The notes under the pieces: model-generated | The model's database searches: none | Seen by the model: the letters and a program-made list of their open reading frames with translations, nothing else | What the model was told of the DNA's origin: nothing | Shown here: one piece after another, positions 56,578-64,000 of the stretch | Layout of the letters: every line of letters starts with the position of its first letter | Position numbering within the stretch: position 1 is the stretch's first letter | Position numbers and translations under genes: made by a program | Assembly: GCF_014648195.1 (NCBI RefSeq) | Contig: NZ_BMQQ01000012.1 | Coordinates: 80,381 to 144,380, forward strand | Source of the DNA: Streptomyces purpureus | GTDB lineage: Bacteria; Actinomycetota; Actinomycetes; Streptomycetales; Streptomycetaceae | Reading direction: 5' to 3' | Length of the DNA stretch: 64,000 bases

Positions 56578-57252
56578 GTGGACGACGTTCTGCGGCGCGC
56601 CCCGCTCTTCGCGGCGCTCGATGACGAGCAGGCCGCGGAGCTGCGCGCCTCGATGAGTGAAGCGACGCTCGCCCGTGGCGACGCGCTCTTCCACGAGGGC
56701 GACCCCGGGGACCGGCTGTACGTGGTCACCGAGGGCAAGGTGAAGCTCCACCGCACCTCCCCCGACGGCCGCGAGAACATGCTCGCCGTCCTCGGCCCCG
56801 GTGAGCTGATCGGCGAGCTGTCGCTGTTCGACCCGGGCCCGCGTACCGCCACCGCCACCGCGCTGACCGAGGTCAAGCTGCTCGGCCTGGGCCACGGCGA
56901 CCTCCAGCCCTGGCTGAACGCCCGCCCCGAGGTGGCCACCGCCCTGCTGCGCGCGGTCGCCCGCCGACTGCGCCGGACCAACGACCAGATGTCCGACCTG
57001 GTCTTCTCCGACGTGCCGGGCCGTGTCGCCCGCGCGCTCCTCGACCTGTCGCGCCGCTTCGGCGTGCAGTCGGAGGAGGGCATCCACGTCGTCCACGACC
57101 TCACCCAGGAAGAGCTGGCCCAGCTGGTCGGCGCCTCCCGCGAGACGGTCAACAAGGCTCTCGCCGACTTCGCCCAGCGCGGCTGGCTCCGCCTGGAGGC
57201 GCGTGCGGTGATCCTGCTGGACGTGGAGCGCCTGGCGAAGCGCTCGCGCTGA
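56578..57252 (+). CDS. crp: Crp/Fnr-family regulator Crp
   Basis: 224 residues from GTG with AAGGAGAG upstream. This is the same length as S. coelicolor Crp as I recall it. The cyclic nucleotide-binding domain includes DPGDRLYVVTEGKVKLHRTS, GELIGELSLFDPGPRTATAT. The C-terminal HTH is DLTQEELAQLVGASRETVNK with ALADFAQRGWLRLE. It controls germination, colony development and antibiotic clusters. A longer frame upstream lacks homology. It ends at a bidirectional hairpin. Confidence 0.96.
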   Translation: MDDVLRRAPLFAALDDEQAAELRASMSEATLARGDALFHEGDPGDRLYVVTEGKVKLHRTSPDGRENMLAVLGPGELIGELSLFDPGPRTATATALTEVKLLGLGHGDLQPWLNARPEVATALLRAVARRLRRTNDQMSDLVFSDVPGRVARALLDLSRRFGVQSEEGIHVVHDLTQEELAQLVGASRETVNKALADFAQRGWLRLEARAVILLDVERLAKRSR

Positions 57253-57298
57253 GCTGAGTCGCTCACCCGAGTACGGCTGAAATACGCCTGAGTACGTA

Positions 57299-57338
57299 CG
57301 AGAGGGCCGCCCCGGAATCGACCGGGGCGGCCCTCTCG
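57299..57338. terminator. Bidirectional terminator, crp / SPFH gene
   Basis: A perfect 17-bp stem (CGAGAGGGCCGCCCCGG with its complement) and a 6-nt loop, between convergent genes, 46 and 28 nt from the two stops. Confidence 0.92.
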
Positions 57339-57366
57339 CGTACGGGAACGACCGCCGCGGGTGGCG

Positions 57367-58251
57367 TTACTTCTTCGTGCCGTCCACGATCAGCGGAGTG
57401 CCGCTGCCGCCGCCGCACGGCACCGCGTACACCGGATTGCGGGCCGAGGCGTCCTTGAAGGCGTCGATGCACTGGTTGAGCAGGATCTTGTCGGTGAGCG
57501 AGTCGTTGAGGATCTTGTTGGCCCGGGCGATGCCCTCGGCCTCGATCTTGCGCCGGTCGGACTCGGCCTTCGCCGTACGGGCCGCCTCGGTGGCGCGCTC
57601 GGTGGCCTGCTGCTGCTGAATCTTGCGGTCGATCTGCGTCTGCAGGGCGTCCGAGGGCTTCACGTTGCGCAGGTTGACCGTGGTGACGTCGATGCCGCGC
57701 GGCTTCAGCCGCTCCTTGATCAGCGCGCCGATCTCGGTGTTGATCTTCTCGCGGGCCGAGGCGTAGCCCTCCTCGCTCGTGTGGCGGGCGAAGACATTGC
57801 GGATGATCTCGCGACTGTCGGGGAAGACCAGGCGCTGCTGGATGGCGCCCTCGCTGCCGGCCAGCTTGTACAGCTCGACCGCCTTCGACGGGGTCACCGC
57901 CCACTTCACGGTCACCTCCGCGTACATCACGCCGCCCTGCGAGGAGCGGACCTCGACGACGTCCTTGTCGGAGAGGTTGAGGTCCACCGGGCGCGTGGAG
58001 AAGGTGGTGATCGTGGTGAAGGGCGAGGTGAGGTGCATGCCGGAGGTCATGGGCGAGCCGACCTTGCCGAACGCGACCGGGACACCGACCTCGTAGGCGC
58101 TGATGACGGTCAGGGTGGAGCCGAGCCCGGCGAAGACGGCGGCGATCAGGGCACCGACCGCGCCGAGCTTCAGACCACGACGGTCGCCGGTGCGCGCGAC
58201 GACGTACAGCACCACCGCAGCGACGATGAGCACGATGGACAGGACAAACAC
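57367..58251 (-). CDS. SPFH/Band 7 (prohibitin-like) membrane protein
   Basis: 294 residues from GTG at 58251 with GGGGGGAA upstream. Two N-terminal TM helices (VFVLSIVLIVAAVVLYVVAR and LGAVGALIAAVFAGLGST) precede the SPFH domain, which includes GVMYAEVTVKWAVTPSKAVE and EIGALIKERLKPRGIDVTTV. A helical segment (QATERATEAARTAKAESDRR) follows and it ends CGGGSGTPLIVDGTKK. Such proteins form membrane microdomain cages. A longer frame adds 17 residues without support. Confidence 0.88.
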   Translation of the reverse strand: MFVLSIVLIVAAVVLYVVARTGDRRGLKLGAVGALIAAVFAGLGSTLTVISAYEVGVPVAFGKVGSPMTSGMHLTSPFTTITTFSTRPVDLNLSDKDVVEVRSSQGGVMYAEVTVKWAVTPSKAVELYKLAGSEGAIQQRLVFPDSREIIRNVFARHTSEEGYASAREKINTEIGALIKERLKPRGIDVTTVNLRNVKPSDALQTQIDRKIQQQQATERATEAARTAKAESDRRKIEAEGIARANKILNDSLTDKILLNQCIDAFKDASARNPVYAVPCGGGSGTPLIVDGTKK

Positions 58252-58352
58252 GTGGAGTTCCCCCCAGGAACGGCGGCCAGAAGTAAGCGGAGCGTAAAGC
58301 ATCGGCCGAAGCCTTCTCAGGGGGAGGGTCCCCCAGCGCTGCTACGGCCCGT

Positions 58353-58376
58353 GCCCGCCACGCGCGCGTGGCGGGC
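58353..58376 (-). terminator. 24-bp perfect palindrome after MBL gene
   Basis: The sequence is fully self-complementary, centred on the CG at 58364-58365. It lies about 86 nt beyond the MBL hydrolase stop. It may be a terminator, or a protein-binding site given that it has no loop. Confidence 0.55.
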
Positions 58377-58461
58377 CGTTCCCGCTCCACGCGCGCGTGT
58401 TTGCGTGCGTACGTGCGGACTCGCCTACGCACGGACCGGCCAGGGCTGAGGGCGGGTGGTC

Positions 58462-59304
58462 CTATCGCCCGCCCGGAATCAGGCCGTGCTCCTGGAGGTA
58501 CTCCAGCTGCGCCCGGACCGACAGTTCCGCCGCCGGCCACAGCGAGCGGTCCACGTCGGCGTACACATGGGCCACGACCTCCGACGGGGTCACATGGCCG
58601 TTCTCGACGGCCGTCTCCACCTGGGCGAGCCGGTGGGCACGGTGGGCGAGGTAGAACTCGACCGCGCCCTGGGCGTCGTCCAGGACCGGGCCGTGGCCCG
58701 GCAGGACCGTGTGGACGCCGTCGTCGACCGTGAGCGAGCGCAGCCGGCGCAGCGAGTCCAGGTAGTCGCCGAGGCGCCCGTCCGGGTGCGCCACCATCGT
58801 CGTCCCCCGGCCCAGGATCGTGTCGCCCGTCAGGACGGCGCGGTCGGCGGGCAGATGGAAGCAGAGCGAGTCCGAGGTGTGGCCGGGGGTCGGGACGACC
58901 CGCAGCTCCAGGCCGCCCAGAGTGATCACGTCACCGGCCGCGAGGCCCTCGTCTCCCAGCCGCAACGCCGGATCCAGCGCCCTGACATGAGTCCGGGTCA
59001 GCTCGGCGAACCGGCCCGCGCCCTCCGCATGGTCCGGGTGACCGTGCGTCAGCAAGGTCAGGGCGACCCGCTTGCCGAGGCGCTCCGCGGTCGTGATCAC
59101 GTTCCGCAGGTGCGCTTCGTCCAGCGGCCCCGGGTCGACGACCGCGGCCAGTTCGGAGTCGGGCTCGAAGACGATCCAGGTGTTGGTGCCGTCGAGCGTC
59201 ATCGCGGACGGGTTCGGCGCGAGGACGTTCACCGCGCGCGTGGTGGCGGGCCCGGAGAGCACCCCTCCGCGCGGCTGTCCGGGCAGGGCGGCGGCGTCAC
59301 TCAT
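58462..59304 (-). CDS. MBL-fold metallo-hydrolase (LACTB2-like)
   Basis: 280 residues. The dinuclear metal motif is LTHGHPDHAEG, with later ligands in PTPGHTSDSLCFHLP, LTGDTILGRG and VLPGHGPV. A C-terminal winged helix (about 215-280, VAHVYADVDRSLWPAAELSV) places it with LACTB2-type RNA or thioester hydrolases. I chose ATG at 59304 with GGAGG upstream; the longer frame is a non-homologous Gly/His-rich extension overlapping the NUDIX gene. Confidence 0.9.
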   Translation of the reverse strand: MSDAAALPGQPRGGVLSGPATTRAVNVLAPNPSAMTLDGTNTWIVFEPDSELAAVVDPGPLDEAHLRNVITTAERLGKRVALTLLTHGHPDHAEGAGRFAELTRTHVRALDPALRLGDEGLAAGDVITLGGLELRVVPTPGHTSDSLCFHLPADRAVLTGDTILGRGTTMVAHPDGRLGDYLDSLRRLRSLTVDDGVHTVLPGHGPVLDDAQGAVEFYLAHRAHRLAQVETAVENGHVTPSEVVAHVYADVDRSLWPAAELSVRAQLEYLQEHGLIPGGR

Positions 59305-59416
59305 GCGAGGCCTCCTGTTCGGCGACGGGCCGTGGTGACCTCCATGGTGGCCTCCCCGGGCGCCGGTACTCGCGCGGAGCACCCCGGCAGCAGCCGCCCG
59401 CGCGCCTTCCGCCGGT

Positions 59417-60283
59417 TCATGCCGTGCCTCCCGTCGGGATGTGCTTGGTGAACTCATCGTGTCCCGGCCAGCTCAGGATCAGCTCGTCGCCTTCGAGCCG
59501 CGCCTGGGCGAGGACGGGCGTCAGGTCCTGTCCGGCGGCCGCGGCGAGCGCGTCGGCGGCCGTCGCGTACGGCGCCAGGGTCCGCAGGGTGGAGATCGTC
59601 GGCGGCATCATCAGCAGCTCGCCGCGGTCGTATCCGGCCGCGGCCTCGGCCGGCCGGATCCAGACCGTACGATCCGCCTCCGTCGAGGCGTTCCGGGTCC
59701 GCTGTCCGGCCGGGAGCGCCGCGACGAAGAACCACGTGTCGTACCGCCTGGGCTCGAACTCCGGAGTGATCCAGCGCGCCCACGCGCCCAGCAGATCGGA
59801 GCGCAGGACGAGCCCCCTGCGGTCCAGAAAGTCGGCGAACGACAGCTTCCGCTCGACCAGGGCCTCGCGGTCGGCCTCCCAGTCGGCGCCCGTGATGTCG
59901 CTCACCACCGTGTCCGCGGTCTCCCCCGCGAGCAGCACCCCGGCCTCCTCGTACGTCTCGCGTACGGCCGCGCAGACGATGGCCTGCGCCTCGGCCGGGT
60001 CCGGTACGCCGAGCCGCGCCGCCCACTCCGCGCGGGACGGGCCCGCCCACCGCACGGGATGCTCGTCGCGCGGATCGACACCGCCGCCCGGATAGGCGTA
60101 CGCGCCTCCGGCGAAGGCCATGGAGGTCCGGCGGCGCAGCATGTGCACGGCCGGACCTTCGGCGCCGTCCCGCAGCAGCATCACGGTCGCGGCCCGCCTG
60201 GGCGCGGCGGGAGTGAGCTCCCCGTCCGCGAGGGCGCGGATCAGGTCGGGCCATTCCGGTGGGTACCACTGACCATTGGGCAT
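59417..60283 (-). CDS. NUDIX hydrolase (NUDT19-like)
   Basis: 288 residues. A split NUDIX box: AFAGGAYAYPGGGVDPRDEH, then a 30-residue insertion before AAVRETYEEAGVLLAGE. The insertion is typical of the NUDT19/CoA-diphosphatase-like branch. WFFVAALPAGQRTRNASTEA follows. The substrate is unproven. TAGCAT 6 nt before the ATG predicts a leaderless mRNA. Confidence 0.87.
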   Translation of the reverse strand: MPNGQWYPPEWPDLIRALADGELTPAAPRRAATVMLLRDGAEGPAVHMLRRRTSMAFAGGAYAYPGGGVDPRDEHPVRWAGPSRAEWAARLGVPDPAEAQAIVCAAVRETYEEAGVLLAGETADTVVSDITGADWEADREALVERKLSFADFLDRRGLVLRSDLLGAWARWITPEFEPRRYDTWFFVAALPAGQRTRNASTEADRTVWIRPAEAAAGYDRGELLMMPPTISTLRTLAPYATAADALAAAAGQDLTPVLAQARLEGDELILSWPGHDEFTKHIPTGGTA

Positions 60284-60289
60284 GGCCGG

Positions 60290-60295
60290 ATGCTA
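60290..60295 (-). promoter_or_regulatory. Putative -10 of NUDIX gene (leaderless)
   Basis: TAGCAT on the minus strand lies 6 nt before the ATG at 60283. Confidence 0.45.
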
Positions 60296-60450
60296 TGCGC
60301 ATCCATCCGGATGTTCGAGGGGCCGTCACCGCGCGCGGTGGCCCCGACACGGCCGGCCAAGGGCCGCTGGGTCCGTCGAGGCCGCCGGACGCTGTACGGC
60401 CCCGCCCCGCCGCTCTCGGGCGGCGGCCACGGGGCCGTATCGACAGGGCG

Positions 60451-60510
60451 CGTACGGGTTGGTCGCGTACGGGTCGGTCACGTACGGACCGGTCACGTAC
60501 GGGTCAGTCC
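60451..60510. repeat. 15-bp tandem repeat, four copies, across ridA stop
   Basis: CGTACGG(G/A)(T/C)(T/C)(G/A)GTC(N) occurs at 60451, 60466, 60481 and 60496. The last copy overlaps the ridA stop codon (60504-60506), so the ridA 3' end and the spacer before the NUDIX gene are built from the repeat. Confidence 0.88.
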
Positions 60511-60971
60511 TGGAAGAGCTCCACCTGGATCTCGACCTCGACCGGCGCGTCCAGGGGCAGCACGGTGACGCCGACGGCGCTGCGCGCGTGCACACCCTTG
60601 TCGCCGAGCGCGGCACCCAGCAGCTCGCTGGCGCCGTTGATGACACCGGGCTGACCGGTGAAGTCCGCCGCCGAGGCGACGAAGCCGACGACCTTGACGA
60701 CCCGCTTGATCCGGTCCAGGTCACCGGCGACCGACTTCACGGCGGCCAGGGCGTTCAGGGCGCAGATACGGGCGAGGTCCTTCGCCTCTTCCGCGGTGAC
60801 CTCGCCACCGACCTTGCCGGTGACCGGCAGCTTGCCCGCGACCATCGGGAGCTGGCCCGAGGTGTAGACGTACACGCCGGACTCAACGGCGGGCTGGTAC
60901 GCGGCGATCGGCGGGACGACCTCGGGCAGCGTCAGCCCGAGCTCGGCCAGCTTCTCCTCGACAGCGCCCAT
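60504..60971 (-). CDS. RidA-family enamine/imine deaminase
   Basis: 155 residues. YgjF/RidA-type fold with VYVYTSGQLPMVAGKLPVTG, CALNALAAVKSVAGDLDRIK and the C-terminal SAVGVTVLPLDAPVEVEIQV. In RidA a C-terminal Arg binds the carboxylate; ARSAVGV holds a candidate. It would remove reactive 2-aminoacrylate-type intermediates. The start overlaps the DUF4177 stop by 1 nt (TGATG). Confidence 0.9.
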   Translation of the reverse strand: MGAVEEKLAELGLTLPEVVPPIAAYQPAVESGVYVYTSGQLPMVAGKLPVTGKVGGEVTAEEAKDLARICALNALAAVKSVAGDLDRIKRVVKVVGFVASAADFTGQPGVINGASELLGAALGDKGVHARSAVGVTVLPLDAPVEVEIQVELFQD

Positions 60972-61129
60972 CAGCCCTTCTCCCGCTTCAGGTAGGCCAC
61001 CAGCTGCTCAGGGTTGTTCGGCCCGGGAACGACCTGGACGAGCTCCCAGCCGTCCTCGCCCCAGGTGTCCAGAATCTGCTTCGTCGCGTGCACGAGAAGG
61101 GGCACGGTCGCGTATTCCCACTTGGTCAT
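60971..61129 (-). CDS. DUF4177 small protein
   Basis: 52 residues, MTKWEYATVPLLVHATKQIL onward, then DTWGEDGWELVQVVPGP, the core of DUF4177. Function unknown. It is the first gene of a two-gene unit with ridA. TACAGT 7 nt upstream of the ATG predicts a leaderless mRNA; the unit is divergent from the ArsA-like genes. Confidence 0.88.
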   Translation of the reverse strand: MTKWEYATVPLLVHATKQILDTWGEDGWELVQVVPGPNNPEQLVAYLKREKG

Positions 61130-61136
61130 GGAGCCG

Positions 61137-61142
61137 ACTGTA
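61137..61142 (-). promoter_or_regulatory. Putative -10 of DUF4177-ridA unit
   Basis: TACAGT on the minus strand lies 7 nt before the ATG at 61129. Confidence 0.45.
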
Positions 61143-61188
61143 GCCGCTGCCACAGGCAGCCTCCTGCTTAGGCCGCGGTGCCACTGGT

Positions 61189-61194
61189 TAGGCT
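61189..61194 (+). promoter_or_regulatory. Putative -10 of ArsA-like operon (leaderless)
   Basis: TAGGCT ends 7 nt before the GTG at 61202. TTAGGC also occurs 20 nt upstream. Confidence 0.5.
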
Positions 61195-61201
61195 CGAAGG
61201 C

Positions 61202-62164
61202 GTGAGCAGGCTCCAGGTCGTCAGCGGCAAGGGCGGTACCGGTAAGACGACGGTCGCCGCCGCCCTCGCGCTCGCCCTCGCGACCGAGGGCAAGCGGACT
61301 CTCCTCGTGGAGGTCGAAGGCAGGCAGGGCATCGCACAGCTCTTCGAGACGGAAGCGCTTCCCTACGAGGAGCGCAAGATCGCCGTCGCCCCGGGCGGCG
61401 GCGAGGTGTACGCGCTGGCGATCGACGCCGAGCGCGCGCTCCTCGACTACCTCCAGATGTTCTACAAGCTGGGCGGCGCCGGCCGGGCGCTGAAAAAACT
61501 CGGCGCGATCGACTTCGCGACCACCATCGCCCCCGGCGTCCGGGACGTCCTGCTGACCGGCAAGGCGTGCGAGGCGGTCCGCCGACGGGAGAAGCAGGGC
61601 GGGTACACGTACGACTACGTCGTCATGGACGCGCCGCCGACCGGCCGCATCACCCGCTTCCTCAATGTGAACGACGAGGTGGCCGGGCTCGCGCGGATCG
61701 GCCCGATACACAATCAGGCGCAGGCCGTGATGCGGGTCCTCAAGTCCCCGGAGACCGCGGTCCATCTGGTGACGCTGCTGGAGGAGATGCCGGTGCAGGA
61801 GACCGCGGACGGCATCGCGGAGCTCCAGGAGGCGGAGCTTCCGGTCGGCCAGGTCATCGTGAACATGGTGCGGCCGCACCTGCTGGACGAGGCCGCGGTC
61901 GGGGCAGCCGACGGCGACCACCGCGACGACATCGCCAAGGCGCTCGCCGCGACGGGCGTCCCGGGCGCCACGGAGCTCGTGTCCCCGCTCCTGGAGCAGG
62001 CCGCCGAGCACGCGCAGCGGGTGGAGCTGGAGCGGGAGCAGCGTGGAGTCCTGGAGAAGCTGAAGGTGCCGACGTACGAACTCCCCTATCTCGGCGAGGG
62101 CGCGGACATCGCCGGTCTGTACCGGCTGGCCAAGGAACTACGGAAGCTCGGGGTGGGCGCGTGA
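61202..62164 (+). CDS. ArsA/GET3-like ATPase, first paralogue
   Basis: 320 residues from GTG. Deviant Walker A VVSGKGGTGKTTVAAALALA, switch II VVMDAPPTGRITRFLNVNDE. The family binds hydrophobic clients or metalloids as dimers; no arsenite-binding cysteines are seen, so a GET3-like or unknown client is more likely. The stop overlaps the second paralogue (GTGA). In S. coelicolor, as I recall, this pair adjoins wblA in the same way. Confidence 0.88.
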   Translation: MSRLQVVSGKGGTGKTTVAAALALALATEGKRTLLVEVEGRQGIAQLFETEALPYEERKIAVAPGGGEVYALAIDAERALLDYLQMFYKLGGAGRALKKLGAIDFATTIAPGVRDVLLTGKACEAVRRREKQGGYTYDYVVMDAPPTGRITRFLNVNDEVAGLARIGPIHNQAQAVMRVLKSPETAVHLVTLLEEMPVQETADGIAELQEAELPVGQVIVNMVRPHLLDEAAVGAADGDHRDDIAKALAATGVPGATELVSPLLEQAAEHAQRVELEREQRGVLEKLKVPTYELPYLGEGADIAGLYRLAKELRKLGVGA

Positions 62165-63666
62165 CGGAAACATCCGGGAGGGGCGGCGGCCGCGGCACGA
62201 TGAGCGGCCCGGACACGGACGAGAACCGCGGGGCGGACGAGAACCGAGGTGCGAGGGAGAGCCACGGTTCGGACGAGAGCGGCGACGGCGGCCGGGGGCT
62301 GGAGGCCTGCCCCGGTCTGGAGGTCGATCCGCTGATCGACGATCCGGGCACCCGCATCATCGTCTGCTGCGGCGCCGGAGGCGTGGGCAAGACGACCACC
62401 GCGGCGGCCCTGGGCGTACGGGCGGCGGAGCGCGGCCGCAAGGTCGTGGTCCTCACCATCGACCCGGCGCGCCGGCTCGCCCAGTCGATGGGCATCGACT
62501 CGCTGGACAACACCCCGCGGCGGGTGAGGGGTATCAACGGCGGCGGCGAACTGCACGCCATGATGCTCGACATGAAGCGCACGTTCGACGAGATCGTCGA
62601 GGCGCACGCGGACCCCGAGCGGGCCCGCGCGATCCTGGAGAACCCGTTCTACCAGTCCCTGTCGGCCGGTTTCGCGGGCACGCAGGAGTACATGGCGATG
62701 GAGAAGCTGGGCCAGCTGCGAGCCCGGGACGAGTGGGACCTGATCGTCGTCGACACGCCACCGTCCCGCTCGGCGCTGGACTTCCTGGACGCCCCCAAGC
62801 GGCTCGGCTCGTTCCTGGACGGAAAGTTCATCAAGCTGCTGATGGCCCCCGCGAAGATGGGCGGCCGGGCCGGGATGAAGTTCCTGAATGTCGGCATGTC
62901 GATGATGACCGGGACGCTCGGCAAGCTGCTCGGGGGTCAGCTGCTGCGCGACGTACAGACGTTCGTGGCCGCGATGGACACGATGTTCGGCGGCTTCCGG
63001 ACCCGTGCCGACGCCACGTACCGGCTGCTCCAGGCACCGGGCACCGCGTTCCTGGTGGTGGCGGCGCCCGAGCGGGACGCGCTGCGCGAGGCGGCGTACT
63101 TCGTGGAGCGGCTGGCGGCGGAGGAGATGCCGCTGGCCGGTCTGGTCCTCAACCGCGTCCATGGGAGCGGCGCCGCCCGGCTGTCGGCCGAGCGGGCGCT
63201 CGCCGCCGCGGAAAATCTTGAGGAGAGCCGCATTGTGGATCAGGAGGCCGGGAAGACTGCTGGGCGTGGCTCCTGGGCGCCCTCTCCCGAGCCCGAGCCG
63301 CCAGCCACTGATTCAGCCCAGCCTCAGCCCGCCCTCACGGACTCGCCCCAGTCCGGTCGTACGGAAGCCTCACCGACACAGGTGTCGGCAGATTTGTCGG
63401 CACCTTCGTCGGCGCGTTCGTCGGTCGAGCCCGCAGCCGAGCCCACGGTCGAGGAGTTGACCGCAGGTCTGCTCCGGCTGCATGCCGAGCGAATGCAGGT
63501 GCTCGTGCGTGAACAGCGCACGCGCGATCGCTTCACCGCGCTCCACCCTGAGGTGGCGGTGGCCGAGGTGGCCGCCCTGCCCGGCGACGTACACGACCTC
63601 GCTGGGCTTCGGGCCATCGGTGATCGTCTCGCGACCGGTGGGTCGTCCCCGGCCGGAGCTGCGTAG
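62161..63666 (+). CDS. ArsA/GET3-like ATPase, second paralogue with tails
   Basis: 501 residues from GTG at 62161. The first 60 residues are low complexity and acidic (DENRGADENRGARESHGSDE). The ATPase core runs from Walker A CCGAGGVGKTTTAAALGVRA through VVDTPPSRSALDFLDAPKRL. A hydrophobic Met-rich helix (GMKFLNVGMSMMTGTLGKLL) may be the client groove. A second disordered linker (about 360-430) precedes a C-terminal helical domain. It is coupled to the first paralogue and probably forms a heterodimer with it. Confidence 0.87.
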   Translation: MTETSGRGGGRGTMSGPDTDENRGADENRGARESHGSDESGDGGRGLEACPGLEVDPLIDDPGTRIIVCCGAGGVGKTTTAAALGVRAAERGRKVVVLTIDPARRLAQSMGIDSLDNTPRRVRGINGGGELHAMMLDMKRTFDEIVEAHADPERARAILENPFYQSLSAGFAGTQEYMAMEKLGQLRARDEWDLIVVDTPPSRSALDFLDAPKRLGSFLDGKFIKLLMAPAKMGGRAGMKFLNVGMSMMTGTLGKLLGGQLLRDVQTFVAAMDTMFGGFRTRADATYRLLQAPGTAFLVVAAPERDALREAAYFVERLAAEEMPLAGLVLNRVHGSGAARLSAERALAAAENLEESRIVDQEAGKTAGRGSWAPSPEPEPPATDSAQPQPALTDSPQSGRTEASPTQVSADLSAPSSARSSVEPAAEPTVEELTAGLLRLHAERMQVLVREQRTRDRFTALHPEVAVAEVAALPGDVHDLAGLRAIGDRLATGGSSPAGAA

Positions 63667-63699
63667 CGACGCGGAGGTGTCGAGGGGAGCGGGCGGGGG

Positions 63700-64000
63700 T
63701 CAGCCCACCGCCGCGAACGCCTCGTACGTCTCGTCGTCCTCCATGGCGACGGGCAGCAGGCCCGCGCCCCGCTCGTACTCCGTACGTGCGGTCTCCAGCA
63801 GTCGGCGCCACGAGGTGACGGTCGGCCGCCGGCGCAGCAGTGCGCGGCGCTCCCGCTCCGTCATGCCGCCCCACACGCCGAACTCGACGCGGTTGTCCAG
63901 CGCGTCGGCCAGGCATTCGGTCCGCACCGGGCATCCGGTGCACACTGCCTTGGCCCTGTTCTGCGCTGCTCCTTGTACGAACAGTTCATCCGGATCGGTA
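63700..64000 (-). CDS. wblA: WhiB-like regulator WblA, N-terminus cut by window end
   Basis: About 100 residues visible. DELFVQGAAQNRAKAVCTGC then PVRTECLADALDNRVEFGVW GGMTERERRALLRRR gives three of four [4Fe-4S] cysteines (CTGCPVRTEC; the first lies outside) and the WhiB G(V/I)WGG turn. The basic RRRPTVTSWRRL follows. It matches S. coelicolor WblA as I recall it, a repressor-like switch that halts antibiotic production at sporulation. It converges with the ArsA-like operon, 33 bp apart. Confidence 0.95.
   Translation of the reverse strand, partial: TDPDELFVQGAAQNRAKAVCTGCPVRTECLADALDNRVEFGVWGGMTERERRALLRRRPTVTSWRRLLETARTEYERGAGLLPVAMEDDETYEAFAAVG

Noticed and set aside
57487..57509. Further TTGTCGGTG damage box
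   Set aside because: It lies inside the SPFH gene, has no -10 at 8 nt, and faces no start codon.

Overview
The window is a contiguous stretch of Streptomyces chromosome. The DNA is about 70% G+C with strong third-position G/C bias. It carries bldG and its partner anti-sigma gene, wblA, a Streptomyces-type Crp, a Tad locus with a DUF4244 pilin, and a membrane-fused thymidylate kinase. From memory, the order matches the Streptomyces coelicolor interval from about SCO3426 (zinc-responsive ribosomal protein paralogues) through bldG (SCO3549), acs (SCO3563) and crp (SCO3571) to wblA (SCO3579).

Layout. 0-1.7 kb: Zur-type divergon of zinc-free ribosomal protein paralogues (L31B, L33, L28, S14) with a CobW-family gene. 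2-3.7 kb: DUF2786 gene and a decayed IS982-family transposase. 3.7-9.9 kb: ABC exporter pair, maltose acetyltransferase-like gene, quinone oxidoreductase-like gene and a LuxR regulator carrying an ATPase-like domain. 9.9-14.2 kb: the most accessory-looking part, with tandem repeats, a PolA-like polymerase, a DUF4760-like membrane protein, a GNAT enzyme, a two-TM protein resembling the TRADD-N-associated family, and tRNA-Thr(CGT). 14.3-25.3 kb: MFS exporter, secreted TAP-like hydrolase, holB, the MFS/dTMP-kinase fusion and topA. 25.6-32.5 kb: small membrane protein, methyltransferase, lipoprotein, proton-pumping pyrophosphatase and the bldG operon. 32.5-39.9 kb: MrfA-type helicase, then an oppositely transcribed ssd-tadA-tadB-tadC-DUF4244-TadE-TadE-like operon. 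40-44.8 kb: HAD phosphatase, an intergenic region that probably encodes 6S-like RNA, a degenerate Fic protein, a CooC/MinD-like ATPase and a polysaccharide deacetylase lipoprotein. 45-52.7 kb: SulP/carbonic-anhydrase fusion, acs, nhaA, holin-like protein and epoxide hydrolase-like protein. 53.2-64 kb: MarP protease, CoA NUDIX, nth, crp, SPFH protein, MBL hydrolase, NUDIX, RidA, DUF4177, two ArsA/GET3-like ATPases and wblA, cut by the window end.

Regulation is unusually readable. Three unlinked genes (PolA-like polymerase, holB and a methyltransferase) each have a promoter of the form TTGTCAGTG-N8-(C/T)AnnnT. This is the RecA-NDp signature of the LexA-independent, PafBC-type DNA damage response. 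More than ten genes have a -10 hexamer 6-8 nt upstream of the start codon, which predicts leaderless mRNAs. A perfect 19-bp palindrome (Zur), a Crp-like site before crp and a DasR-like element before acs are also visible. Operon ends carry very stable hairpins, some with perfect 15-18 bp stems.

No CRISPR array, prophage or biosynthetic gene cluster is present. The best candidates for undescribed biology are the 12-14 kb membrane-protein pair, the degenerate Fic/HAD/6S-like RNA/ATPase neighbourhood at 40-43.5 kb, the three-gene damage regulon, and a pair of intergenic motifs that share a 15-mer followed by the same sequence in inverted order.
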